A DNA stretch of 64,000 bases from Palsa-739 sp035532535 (GCA_035532535.1 DATKQT010000032.1:19923-83922); one strand, 5' to 3'; shown: positions 7,173-14,531, numbered from the stretch's first letter. Translations and numbers: made by a program. The notes: generated by a model not told the origin, from the letters alone.

Positions 7173-8354
7173 GTGATCTTCCAGCCCGAGCTGGAGACGA
7201 TGTCGCGAACCGAGCTCGAGGGCTTGCAGCGAGAACGTCTTCGCGCCCGCTTCGACGTGGGTCTCGACGCGCTCGCCGAGCAGCCGTTCACGACGAAGGC
7301 CGACCTGCGGGATGCGTACCCGTTCGGGATGCTGCGCGTCCCGCGCGACGAGTGCGTCCGCATCCACGCGTCGTCGGGCACGCGCGGCAAGGCGACGATC
7401 GTCGCGTACACCGCGAACGACCTGTCGCTGTGGTCGGACTGCTGCGCCCGTGCGATCGCCGCGGCCGGCGGCGGCCAGGGAACGCTCGTGCACATCGCCT
7501 ACGGGTACGGGCTCTTCACCGGCGGCCTCGGGTTCCACTACGGCGCCGAGCGGCTCGGCTGCACCGTCGTGCCGGCCTCGAGCGGGAACACGCCCCGGCA
7601 GGCGCAGCTGCTCGAGGATCTGGACGCGGAGATCCTCTGCTGCACGCCCAGCTATGCGCTCGCGATCGCCGACCACGTCGAGGACGCCGGCCGGCTGAAG
7701 TTGCGCGCAGGGCTGTTCGGGGCGGAGCCGTGGACGGAGCGGATCCGCGGGGCGATCGAGGAAGCGCTCAACCTCACGGCGCTCGACGTGTACGGGCTGT
7801 CGGAGATCGTCGGCCCAGGCGTCTCCGCCGAATGCCTCGAGGGTCTCGGCGGCGCGCACGTGAACGAGGACCACTTCCTCCTCGAGACGATCGACCCGGA
7901 GACCGGCTCGGAGGTTCCGGAGGGCGACGTGGGCGAGCTCGTGTTCACGACGCTCACGAAGGAGGCAATGCCGCTGCTGCGCTACCGGACCGGTGACCTC
8001 GCATCCGTCACGCGCGAGCCGTGCGCGTGCGGCCGCACGTTCGCGCGCATGTCCCGCGTGAAGGGGCGCACCGACGACATGCTCATCATCCGCGGCGTCA
8101 ACGTCTTCCCGAGCGAGATCGAGCGTGTGCTGCTCGCATTCGTTGGGCTCGCACCCCACTACCAGCTCGTTGTCGAGCGGCGCGATCGCCTCGACGAGCT
8201 GACGGTGCAGGTCGAAGGCGCCGTCGACTCGGCCCCGGTGCGCGAGCACCTCGAGCGCGCGCTCGGATTGAGCGCGCGCGTCGAGGTGGTGGAGCCGGGG
8301 TCGATCCCGCGCAGCGAAGGAAAGGCGCTGCGCGTGCTCGACCGCCGGAGTTAG
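7173..8354 (+). CDS. paaK: Phenylacetate-CoA ligase
   Basis: PaaK activates phenylacetate to phenylacetyl-CoA with ATP, the entry step of aerobic phenylacetate catabolism. Visible motifs are PFTTKADLRDAYPFG, the adenylate-forming P-loop variant ASSGTRGKATIVAY, YGLSEIVGPGV, RYRTGDL, and KGRTDDMLIIRGVNVFPSE near the swinging C-terminal domain. At 393 residues it is about 40 shorter than usual; most of the loss is in the N-terminus, where roughly 25 residues normally between the ELEALQ...LR helix and PFTTK are missing. I chose GTG 7173 because IFQPELETMS is the conserved PaaK opening and TAACCT at 7159-7164 is 8 bases upstream. The paaA-D genes and paaG lie 3-8 kb downstream. Confidence 0.92.
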   Translation: MIFQPELETMSRTELEGLQRERLRARFDVGLDALAEQPFTTKADLRDAYPFGMLRVPRDECVRIHASSGTRGKATIVAYTANDLSLWSDCCARAIAAAGGGQGTLVHIAYGYGLFTGGLGFHYGAERLGCTVVPASSGNTPRQAQLLEDLDAEILCCTPSYALAIADHVEDAGRLKLRAGLFGAEPWTERIRGAIEEALNLTALDVYGLSEIVGPGVSAECLEGLGGAHVNEDHFLLETIDPETGSEVPEGDVGELVFTTLTKEAMPLLRYRTGDLASVTREPCACGRTFARMSRVKGRTDDMLIIRGVNVFPSEIERVLLAFVGLAPHYQLVVERRDRLDELTVQVEGAVDSAPVREHLERALGLSARVEVVEPGSIPRSEGKALRVLDRRS

Positions 8355-8707
8355 GCGGCGCTCGCGTCGCCCTGCCAGAGGCTGAAGGCGTTGCCCTCAG
8401 AGTCGGTGCATGCCGAGAACCAGCCGTGCGTGGGGACAGGCGTCTTGTCGCCTGCCTTGCCGCCGAGCTCCTTCACCTTCGCCATCGACGCGTCGATGTC
8501 GGGCGTGTCGTAGTAGTAGTTCGGGTGCCCGGGACTGTCGGACGGCATAACCGCGACGCCGGAGTTTTCGCCGGTGCGCGCCATGCGGTAGTCGTACTCC
8601 TCCGACAGTGCAGGCCCGAACTCCCATCCGAACAGCCCGCTCCAGAACGCCTGCGCCCGGTCGGTGTTTCCGGCCGGAAACTCGATGTGAACGATTTCTC
8701 CCGCCAT
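8351..8707 (-). CDS. VOC-family (glyoxalase-like) protein
   Basis: A 118-residue single vicinal-oxygen-chelate module. It opens MAGEIVHIEFPAGNTDRAQA, followed by FWSGLFGWEF, the standard beta-alpha start of a VOC unit, and ends with the DSEGNAFSLWQ strand. A PNYYYDTPDIDASMAKVKEL segment forms the central beta-alpha pair. Members include glyoxalases, dioxygenases and antibiotic-binding proteins; small single-domain members like this often dimerise and have unknown ligands. A strong Shine-Dalgarno CAGGAGGAG lies about 9 bases upstream of the ATG. It is convergent with paaK (4-base overlap) and divergent from the next gene. Confidence 0.82.
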   Translation of the reverse strand: MAGEIVHIEFPAGNTDRAQAFWSGLFGWEFGPALSEEYDYRMARTGENSGVAVMPSDSPGHPNYYYDTPDIDASMAKVKELGGKAGDKTPVPTHGWFSACTDSEGNAFSLWQGDASAA

Positions 8708-8747
8708 GCGTCTAGTCTCCTCCTGTGAGCGACTGAAAGGACCCGGA

Positions 8748-9029
8748 ATGTACCGCGTCATCGTGTTGTACGAGGAAGAGCCCGAGGCGACGTCGTATGC
8801 GGAGCACGTCGAGCTGTGCAAGCGCGTGCCGGGCGGCGTCTTTCGTCACGGAAGGGTGACAGGCGCTCCCATGGGCGAGCCGAAGCACGCGTATTACGCC
8901 GAGTGGGACTTCGCTGACAAGGCCGCGTTCGACGCCGCCGTGCGCAGTGAGGAGTTCATGGCGAGCGGCAAGGACGCGTACCAGCGCGGGTTCCCGCAGC
9001 CGGTGGTCCAGTTCGCCGAGCTTAGTTAG
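8748..9029 (+). CDS. EthD-family small protein (dimeric alpha-beta barrel)
   Basis: The 93-residue protein fits the EthD/ferredoxin-like alpha-beta barrel pattern: N-terminal MYRVIVLYEEEPEATSYAEH strand-helix with the family H, a central AYYAEWDFADKAAFDAAV strand-helix, and a C-terminal FPQPVVQFAEL strand. EthD proteins are small ligand-binding or isomerase-like factors often found among aromatic and ether degradation genes. AAAGGA lies about 6 bases before the ATG. It overlaps the convergent crotonase gene by 8 bases. Its place between paaK and the crotonases suggests a catabolic role, which is inference. Confidence 0.75.
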   Translation: MYRVIVLYEEEPEATSYAEHVELCKRVPGGVFRHGRVTGAPMGEPKHAYYAEWDFADKAAFDAAVRSEEFMASGKDAYQRGFPQPVVQFAELS

Positions 9030-9810
9030 GGAACTTCGGAGCGCGACGCTCGCGGACGGCGGCGAGCCCTTCGGCGACGTCGGGGCCGGTCATGTCGAGG
9101 AACTCGAGCGCGAGTGAGGCGTCGAACGCGGGCCCGGCCGCGCGGAGCCAGCTGTTGAGGGCGAGCTTCGTGTGCGAGATCGCTGTCTGCGATCCCGCCG
9201 CGAGCCTGCGCGCAATCTCGAGCGCGCGCTCCTCGAGCTCGTCGGCCGGGACGCACAGCGAGACGAGCCCGATGCGCTCCGCCTCCACTCCGTCGACGGG
9301 CTCACACAGAAGCAGGTGGTACTTCGCCTTCGCGAGCCCGCACAGCAGCGGCCACACGATGACGGCGTGGTCTCCGGCTGCGACGCCGAGCCGCGTGTGG
9401 CCGTCGACGATCCGCGCCGCTGGGGCCGCGATGCTGATGTCCGAGAGCAGCGCGACAGCGAGGCCGGCGCCAACTGCGGGGCCATCGATCGCCGAGACGA
9501 TCGGCTTGCTGCAATTCACGATGTTGTAGACGAGGTCGCGCGCTTCGTGGAACACGCGGAGTCGCGTCTCCCAATTCGTCGCGATGTCCTCGACGAGGTC
9601 GAGATCGCCGCCGGAGCTGAACGCGCCGTCTGCGCCGCGGACGAGCACGACGCGCGTGTCCGGGTCGCGGGCGACCGTCTGCCAGACGGCGGCGAGGTGG
9701 CCGTGCGCCTGGCTCCCGACGGCGTTCAGCTTGCCGGGGTTGCGCAGCGTGATCCGCAGGATCCACTTCTCGGGCCGGTCGAGCTCGAGGCTCGTAAACT
9801 CGTCGTACAC
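9022..9810 (-). CDS. Enoyl-CoA hydratase/isomerase (crotonase) family protein lacking the usual glutamates
   Basis: A 262-residue crotonase-fold protein with the oxyanion-hole segments GAFSSGGDLDLVED and GPAVGAGLAVALLSD. The positions of the two catalytic glutamates of classical enoyl-CoA hydratase are not acidic here: the first lies in GAGLAVAL and the second in DGHTRLGVAAGD. It may therefore be an isomerase, a hydrolase or a lyase-type member rather than a hydratase. The GTG start at 9810 abuts the GTG start of the divergent crotonase gene at 9811, with no base between. TAGGCT (plus-strand 9818-9823) is 7 bases upstream of this start and lies inside the coding region of the divergent gene. 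Confidence 0.87.
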   Translation of the reverse strand: MYDEFTSLELDRPEKWILRITLRNPGKLNAVGSQAHGHLAAVWQTVARDPDTRVVLVRGADGAFSSGGDLDLVEDIATNWETRLRVFHEARDLVYNIVNCSKPIVSAIDGPAVGAGLAVALLSDISIAAPAARIVDGHTRLGVAAGDHAVIVWPLLCGLAKAKYHLLLCEPVDGVEAERIGLVSLCVPADELEERALEIARRLAAGSQTAISHTKLALNSWLRAAGPAFDASLALEFLDMTGPDVAEGLAAVRERRAPKFPN

Positions 9811-10584
9811 GTGGCGGAGCCTAACGTTCTCGTCGAGCGCGACGGCCGCGTCGGCATCGTGCTCATGAATCGGCCGAAGGCGCTCAATGCGCTGTCGGGC
9901 GAGTTGATGGAGGCCGTCGTCCTGGCGCTCGGGGAGCTCGATGTCGATTCGGAGATTCGCGCCATCGTGCTCGGTGGCAACGAGCGGGCGTTCGCGGCCG
10001 GTGCGGACATCGGGGAGCTGTCGGCGGCGACGCCGGTCAGCCTGTACGAGAACCGTCGCCTCGATCGCTGGGACGCGATCCGGAAGGTGCGGACACCGAT
10101 CGTCGCTGCCGTATCGGGCTTCTGTCTCGGCGGCGGCTGTGAGCTCGCCATGCTCTGCGACCTGATCGTCGCGTCCGAGACGGCGAAGTTCGGGCAGCCC
10201 GAGATCAATCTCGGCGTGCTGCCCGGCGCCGGAGGCACGCAGCGCCTGCCGCGCGCCGTGGGCAAGGCGATCGCGATGGACATGATTCTCACGGGCCGGA
10301 TGCTGTCCGCGCGGGAGGCGCTCGCACACGGTCTCGTCGCGCGCGTCGTTGCGAAGGAGGCGTGGCTGGACGAGGCGAAGCGCGTTGCGCACGAGATCGC
10401 CGCGAGAGGCCCGATCGCCGTGCGGCTGGCGAAAGAGGCCGTCGACCAGGCCTTCGAGGCGCCGCTGGCCGCCGGCGTGGAGCTCGAGCGGCGCTCGTTC
10501 TTCCTCGCGCGTTCGTCCGAGGACGCCGAGGAGGGTCTGAAGGCGTTTCTCGAGAAGCGGAAACCGGACTTCACAGGACGCTGA
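9811..10584 (+). CDS. Enoyl-CoA hydratase
   Basis: A canonical 257-residue crotonase. It has the oxyanion-hole region AFAAGADIGEL, the first catalytic glutamate in GGGCELAMLCD, and the second in GQPEINLGVLPGAGGTQRL. It should hydrate 2,3-enoyl-CoA and could act as PaaF or in fatty-acid beta-oxidation. The GTG at 9811 gives MAEPNVLVERDGRVGIV, aligning with family N-termini; TAAACT at 9795-9800 is the nearest -10-like element, 10 bases upstream and inside the divergent gene. The adjacent paaK, paaG and paaABCD genes make a phenylacetate role reasonable. Confidence 0.92.
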   Translation: MAEPNVLVERDGRVGIVLMNRPKALNALSGELMEAVVLALGELDVDSEIRAIVLGGNERAFAAGADIGELSAATPVSLYENRRLDRWDAIRKVRTPIVAAVSGFCLGGGCELAMLCDLIVASETAKFGQPEINLGVLPGAGGTQRLPRAVGKAIAMDMILTGRMLSAREALAHGLVARVVAKEAWLDEAKRVAHEIAARGPIAVRLAKEAVDQAFEAPLAAGVELERRSFFLARSSEDAEEGLKAFLEKRKPDFTGR

Positions 10585-10609
10585 TTCCGTCCTAGAGTCA
10601 GGGCGGGGC

Positions 10610-11416
10610 ATGACTCGCCGGGTCGTAGTCGTCGCCGCCTTCGTGGCGGCTCTGTTCGCGTCCGTAGGAACAGCGCGTGCGAACGCGCCCACGGACCTCT
10701 TCAGCGGCGTGGGCATCTTCATCGACAACCCGATGAACTTCCCCGATGCGCCGACGCTCGCCGCCGAGTTGAAGGCGTCGCACTTCACGTGGATCGCGTT
10801 CCACGTCGACGACGTCGGCACGCTCGACTGGACGCAACCGAGCTGGATCCAGGTCATGCGCGACAACGGCATCGAGGTGGGCGCGTGGGGCGCCGAGGGA
10901 CTCGACCCGATCGCGAGCGCGGCGGTCGCCGACCTCGCCATTCGCAACTACGGCTTCGACTTCTACATCGCCGACGCCGAGGGGCCGTACGAGAAGATGA
11001 AGCATGCGAACGGCTACTGGCGCTCGTCGATGTTCGTGCGCGCGTTCCGTGCGCTCCAGCCGACGATCCCGTCCGCGCTCGTCACGCTCGGTGCGGCGAA
11101 GGCGCCATACGTGCTGCCGATCGACTTCAACGCCTGGCGGAGCGGCGACTTCGACCTGCTGCCGGAGGCGTACTACAACCAGTATCCGGGCTACCGGCCC
11201 GACCTCACCGTCGCGCATGCTGAGCGCGCGGGGTGGCCGCTCGACGAAGTCCATCCCGTCATCGGCGTCTACCACGACTACCCGGCAGCGAAGTACGTGC
11301 CGCTCCTGCAGAACCTCGGCACGCGCGGTTTCTCGGTGTTCCTCGGCGACCAGATGACCGCGGCCGACTTCACTGCGTTGTCCGGGGTTGCGGCGGCGAA
11401 CGTCGCCGCGGGTTAG
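10610..11416 (+). CDS. Secreted protein, probable TIM-barrel glycosidase-like domain
   Basis: A 268-residue protein with a clear signal peptide (MTRRVVVVAAFVAALFASVG, cleavage probably after TARA-N). The mature part has the strand-helix rhythm of a (beta/alpha)8 barrel: GVGIFIDNP, FTWIAFHVDD, IEVGAWGAEG, FDFYIADAEG, PEAYYNQYPG, VIGVYHDYP. The acidic residues in YIADAEGPYEK and the aromatic-rich strands resemble glycoside-hydrolase-like barrels, but I cannot name a family. It is exported and probably acts at the cell surface. TAGAGT at 10593-10598 precedes the ATG. It sits among catabolic crotonase genes without an evident link. Confidence 0.65.
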   Translation: MTRRVVVVAAFVAALFASVGTARANAPTDLFSGVGIFIDNPMNFPDAPTLAAELKASHFTWIAFHVDDVGTLDWTQPSWIQVMRDNGIEVGAWGAEGLDPIASAAVADLAIRNYGFDFYIADAEGPYEKMKHANGYWRSSMFVRAFRALQPTIPSALVTLGAAKAPYVLPIDFNAWRSGDFDLLPEAYYNQYPGYRPDLTVAHAERAGWPLDEVHPVIGVYHDYPAAKYVPLLQNLGTRGFSVFLGDQMTAADFTALSGVAAANVAAG

Positions 11417-11425
11417 GGTCAGCGC

Positions 11426-12193
11426 ATGGCCGAGGTCGAGGTGACGCGCGAGGGCGCGGTTCAGACGATCACGCTCAACCGGCCGGACGTGATGAACGCG
11501 TTCAACGGGGCGCTCCACGCCGGCCTGCGCGAGGCGTTGAAGGAGGCGCGTGCCCCCGAGGTGCGCGCGGTCGTCATCACCGGCGCCGGGCGCGGCTTCA
11601 GCGCCGGGCAGGACCTCAACGAGTTCACCGACATGCCGAACGTCGGCGACAGCCTGCGCGCGACGTACCACCCGAATGTGCTCGCCATCCGCGCGCTCGA
11701 GAAGCCGGTCATTGCGGCGGTCAACGGCGCGTGCGCCGGCGCCGGACTGTCGCTCGCGTGCGCGTGCGACGTGCGGATCGCCGCCGACAACGCCGTCTTC
11801 GTGCCCGGGTTCATCGGCATCGGGCTCGTGCCCGACTCCGGCGGCACGTACTTCATCCACCGCTTGCTCGGCGCACCGCGCGCGTTCGAGTGGATGTCCT
11901 CCAACCGCCGGCTGACCGCGGCGGAGGCGCACGCCTGGGGGCTCGTGTCGGAGGTGGTCGAGGCTGATGCCTTCGCCGCGCGCACCGCTGAGCTCGCCGC
12001 GACCTATGCGGCGATGCCGACGCGGGCGGTCGGGATGACGAAGCGCCTGTTCGACAACGCCGACAACGCGACGCTCGTGGAGCAGCTGGAGCTCGAGGCG
12101 CAGCTGCAGGCTGTCGCAGTGGGAACGGACGACTTCCGCGAGGGCGTCGCCGCGTTCGGCGAGAAGCGCCCGGCCAGCTTCAGCGGGAACTGA
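11426..12193 (+). CDS. paaG: 1,2-epoxyphenylacetyl-CoA isomerase-type crotonase
   Basis: A 255-residue crotonase-family protein with the PaaG pattern. It has GRGFSAGQDLNEF for the first oxyanion loop, GACAGAGLSLACACDVRIAA, and the distinctive IGLVPDSGGTYFIHRL, where the aspartate replaces the hydratase glutamate as in the E. coli PaaG catalytic Asp. PaaG converts the ring epoxide made by PaaABC(D)E to oxepin-CoA. TAGGGT at 11414-11419 lies 6 bases before the ATG, suggesting a leaderless mRNA. The last 14 bases overlap the 3' end of the minus-strand selenoprotein-like gene. A CTTCCCC-N6-GGGGAAG hairpin at 12206-12225 could stop transcription. Confidence 0.88.
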   Translation: MAEVEVTREGAVQTITLNRPDVMNAFNGALHAGLREALKEARAPEVRAVVITGAGRGFSAGQDLNEFTDMPNVGDSLRATYHPNVLAIRALEKPVIAAVNGACAGAGLSLACACDVRIAADNAVFVPGFIGIGLVPDSGGTYFIHRLLGAPRAFEWMSSNRRLTAAEAHAWGLVSEVVEADAFAARTAELAATYAAMPTRAVGMTKRLFDNADNATLVEQLELEAQLQAVAVGTDDFREGVAAFGEKRPASFSGN

Positions 12194-12401
12194 GGAGCGC
12201 GAGCACTTCCCCGTCCTCGGGGAAGCGGTGCTCCTGTTCCTTCGAGTAGATCGTCTCGCCGCCGGCGATCACGTCGTACTGGCTCTTCGCGCCTGCGCGG
12301 GCGGTGGCGTCGAAACCGTGTTCCCGTAGCTCGGCCGCGAGACTCGCGGCCCGTCGGTCGTAGCCGCTTCAGACGGGGCAGTACAGGATCTCGATACGCA
12401 T
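12180..12401 (-). CDS. SelW/Rdx-family selenoprotein with in-frame UGA (Sec11)
   Basis: Reading through one TGA gives a 73-residue protein. It opens MRIEILYCPV, then the TGA codon at 12369-12371, then SGYDRRAASLAAEL. That is the Rdx (SelW/SelT/SelH) thioredoxin-like pattern: a strand, a C-x-x-U/C redox motif (here C8-P-V-U11) and a helix. The rest also fits SelW: a second strand, a YDVIAGGETIYSK hairpin where the family has a V-x-x-x-G-x-x-I-x-S-K type segment, and a C-terminal FPEDGEVLALL helix. A hairpin 17 bases after the UGA resembles a bacterial SECIS. The role is probably thiol-redox. If the UGA is not decoded as selenocysteine this would be a broken gene, but reading frame, length and family fit continue cleanly on both sides. 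Its end overlaps paaG by 14 bases. Confidence 0.75.
12333..12351 (-). promoter_or_regulatory. SECIS-like hairpin 3' of the in-frame UGA
   Basis: On the minus strand GGCCGCGAGTCTCGCGGCC folds into a perfect 8-bp stem with a GUC triloop (or 7 bp with an AGUCU loop). It begins 17 nt after the UGA and its loop is about 25 nt downstream, with a G first in the loop. This matches the published bacterial SECIS model (apical loop roughly 16-37 nt downstream with a G at the loop start) and resembles the GGUC loop of E. coli fdhF. Confidence 0.6.
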
Positions 12402-12487
12402 CCGGTCGCAGCGTACACTCGCGCCGCGATGGAGCCACACCGGCGTGGTGCTCCTTCACATCCAGCCGGCCGCGGGCTAGAGCTGCT

Positions 12488-12517
12488 CGGGGCGGGGGCG
12501 CGTCGGCCCCCGCCCCG
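12488..12517 (-). terminator. Strong GC hairpin after the SGNH hydrolase gene
   Basis: A perfect 12-bp stem (CGGGGCGGGGGC paired with GCCCCCGCCCCG) with a 6-nt loop, 12 bases past the stop of the minus-strand SGNH gene. There is no U tract, so it may be a U-less terminator or 3'-end stabiliser. The stretch 12402-12487 between it and the selenoprotein-like gene holds only a weak imperfect hairpin (about 12433-12456) and no gene I can support. Confidence 0.55.
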
Positions 12518-12529
12518 AACGTGGTCCAG

Positions 12530-13393
12530 CTACTCGCCGGTCGCGGCGTTGTATTCGTTGTCGATCGTCTGGGCCAGCAGCTTTTGGCCGGACTGGCTCG
12601 GATGCACGTCGCAGGTGAACTGGTTCTGCGGGCTCGCGTTCAGCAGGCCCGCCTGGCAGGTCTTGCCGCCCGCGGCGGCGGACGCATGCAGGAACGCCGT
12701 GAACGCATCCGCGACGACGGCTCCGTCGGCCTGCGCATGGCTCGTGATCGCATTGTTCAGCGCCACGGTCAGCGCTGTACCCGTTGGGTCGCTGTAGTCG
12801 AGCGAGTAGTAGTTCACGACCATCAGCAGCCCGTGGAAATGCGTCGCCTTCAGGTCACCGAGGATCGTGTCGACGTTGGTGCTGATCTGCGTCAGGAGGG
12901 CGGGTAGACCCGCCGCGATGCAGGCGGAGTCTCCACCGCAGTTCCTCTCGAGGATGAACGCGTCGTTCGCGCCGATCTGGAGCGTGACGAGACCCGTGTT
13001 CGGGTGAGCAGCGAGGAAGCTCGTCGCAAAGGCGAGCTGTGTTCCGCTGTACGAGACGTGGAGCGGAAACGCGGCCTTGTACGGCCGGCAGCCGTTGTCG
13101 GCTCCTGTGGACGAGATGAAGCCGGTCGTCGCCTCGCCGGGACAGGAGGCGTTCACCTCGGTGAATCCGAGCGCCGGCGCGACGTAGTCGGGAAACCCGA
13201 CGAAGTTGTCGGCGTTGCCGTACTCGAATCCTGCCTGCGTGATGTAGCCGAAGCCGACGCTGTCCCCCAGCGCCAGGTACGGATGGCCGGATGCCGCCTG
13301 GGACGAACCGCCTCCGAGCAGCAGCGCAGCTGCGGCGGCGGCAAGTACGAGAGCTCCGCCGAGAACGATTGAGTGCCGGCGTCGAGCGTGCAT
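12530..13393 (-). CDS. Secreted SGNH/GDSL-family hydrolase
   Basis: A 287-residue exported esterase/lipase-like protein. The N-terminus is a long signal peptide (arginine-rich start, then LVLAAAAAALLLGGGSSQAA). Block I is YLALGDSVGFGY with the catalytic serine, block III is LQIGANDAFI with the oxyanion Asn, and block V is CDVHPSQSGQ with the catalytic Asp and His. Four or more cysteines in the mature part suggest disulfides. AGGAGG lies about 6 bases before the ATG. It probably acts on extracellular esters. It is followed by a strong hairpin and has no obvious pathway link to the neighbouring paa genes. Confidence 0.9.
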   Translation of the reverse strand: MHARRRHSIVLGGALVLAAAAAALLLGGGSSQAASGHPYLALGDSVGFGYITQAGFEYGNADNFVGFPDYVAPALGFTEVNASCPGEATTGFISSTGADNGCRPYKAAFPLHVSYSGTQLAFATSFLAAHPNTGLVTLQIGANDAFILERNCGGDSACIAAGLPALLTQISTNVDTILGDLKATHFHGLLMVVNYYSLDYSDPTGTALTVALNNAITSHAQADGAVVADAFTAFLHASAAAGGKTCQAGLLNASPQNQFTCDVHPSQSGQKLLAQTIDNEYNAATGE

Positions 13394-13467
13394 TCCCTAC
13401 CTCCTCGAGTGTGAGGTGGCGTGACCTGCCGCACGGCCCTGCCCCCGGGTCGACAAACGGCCGTAGT

Positions 13468-13920
13468 CTAGATCGTCTTGAACTGCTCGAACGGCTGGCG
13501 GCAGCTCGGGCAGTAACGGAGCGAGCGGCACGGCGTCGGGCCGAAGATGTTCTCGAGCTTGGTGTCCGTCGAGCCGCAGTACGGGCAGCGGTGCACCTGC
13601 GCCTGGATCTGCACCAGGCGCGGCGCCGGCGGCGCGAAGCCGGCAGCGCGCAGCTTCTCTCGCCCTGCGGCGGTGATCTTGTCCGTCGACCAGGAGTCGT
13701 CCTGGATGACTTCGACGCTCACACCGGGCACCTTGTCCTCGATCGCGCGCTTCATGAACTCGAGCGCCGGGCAGCCGAGGAAGGTCGGCGTGAACTCCAC
13801 GTGGACGTGTCCCTCTGAGACATCGACCGAACGGATGACGCCGAGGTCGACGAGCGACACGACCGGAATCTCCGGGTCGGGGATCTCCTCGAGCGCCGCC
13901 CAGACCTGCTCGGCGGTCAC
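13468..13920 (-). CDS. paaD: Phenylacetate 1,2-epoxidase maturation protein PaaD (DUF59-type)
   Basis: The 150-residue protein has the N-terminal iron-sulfur-assembly (MIP18/DUF59) domain: ALEEIPDPEIPVVSLVDLGV, with the conserved cysteine in TFLGCPALEFMK. The PaaD-specific zinc-ribbon tail follows: HRCPYCGSTDT and LRYCPSCRQPFEQFK. PaaD is needed for maturation of the multicomponent phenylacetyl-CoA epoxygenase. The GTG start overlaps the end of paaC by 4 bases. It is the last paa gene of this operon; the usual reductase gene paaE is not next to it. Confidence 0.93.
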   Translation of the reverse strand: MTAEQVWAALEEIPDPEIPVVSLVDLGVIRSVDVSEGHVHVEFTPTFLGCPALEFMKRAIEDKVPGVSVEVIQDDSWSTDKITAAGREKLRAAGFAPPAPRLVQIQAQVHRCPYCGSTDTKLENIFGPTPCRSLRYCPSCRQPFEQFKTI

Positions 13921-14531
13921 CAGCGCGAGCCGGCCGGCGCCGAGCGGCGCACCATCGTCATCTCGTCCCACAGCGGCGCGAAGTCGTCCGTGTGCGAGCC
14001 GCGCTCGACGGCCTCGACCTCGTCGAGGCCGGCACGCGCCGCAAGCTCCTCGCGCTGGGAGGGAAGCACGACGCCGAGCGCATAGGGCCATAGTTCCGCC
14101 ACCGCGTCGCGGAAGCGCGGCTCGTCCCGCAGGCGTTCGCGCCACATCTCCGCATGCATTCGGTGGTACGCCTCCTCGCGGTTGATCTTCGCCGCGAGGC
14201 CGCCGACGTCGGGATGCTCCATCAATGCGCTGATGCGGATCTCGTCCGCGACCTCGTACAGCCAGCGCCGCGCGATCGTGCGCCCCCAGTCGAGCAGTCG
14301 CAGCTCGACGAGCGGCGCGCAGCGGTACTCGTCCAGCGGGCGATCGAACGCGAGTGCGTCGGCGTCGTCGGTGAGACGCTCGTACACGGCGCGCGCATGA
14401 CCGATCTCGTTCTGCGCGATGGACGAGAACGCCACGTCCTCCTCGAGCAGCGGCGCGATGCCCGTCCACTCCGAGTCTCGCCAGCCGATGACGAGCTCGT
14501 CGTCAGCCAGCCCGAGCAGCAGCTCGTTCAC
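13917..14531 (-). CDS. paaC: 1,2-phenylacetyl-CoA epoxidase, structural subunit PaaC
   Basis: A 204-residue ferritin-like protein that forms the stable heterodimer with PaaA in the epoxygenase. It has the conserved GLADDELVIGWRDSEWTG N-terminus, EEDVAFSSIAQNEIGHA, and a helix with KINREEAYHRMHAEMW. PaaC has no functional diiron centre in known systems and acts as scaffold. It is a little shorter than E. coli PaaC (about 248 residues), mostly at the termini. It overlaps paaD by 4 bases and paaB by 29 bases, so the four genes are tightly coupled. Confidence 0.93.
   Translation of the reverse strand: MNELLLGLADDELVIGWRDSEWTGIAPLLEEDVAFSSIAQNEIGHARAVYERLTDDADALAFDRPLDEYRCAPLVELRLLDWGRTIARRWLYEVADEIRISALMEHPDVGGLAAKINREEAYHRMHAEMWRERLRDEPRFRDAVAELWPYALGVVLPSQREELAARAGLDEVEAVERGSHTDDFAPLWDEMTMVRRSAPAGSRW

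Noticed and set aside
12180..12401. Interpretation of the SelW-like frame as a pseudogene broken by a stop codon
   Set aside because: The TGA sits exactly at the redox position of the C-x-x-U/C motif, no other lesion occurs, and a SECIS-like hairpin follows. A random nonsense mutation at that one codon is much less likely.
12428..12460. Imperfect hairpin as a third copy of the tandem-hairpin element
   Set aside because: It shares GGAGC...GCTCC with copy B but lacks the AAGTGC/GCACTT core and the TTTGT loop.
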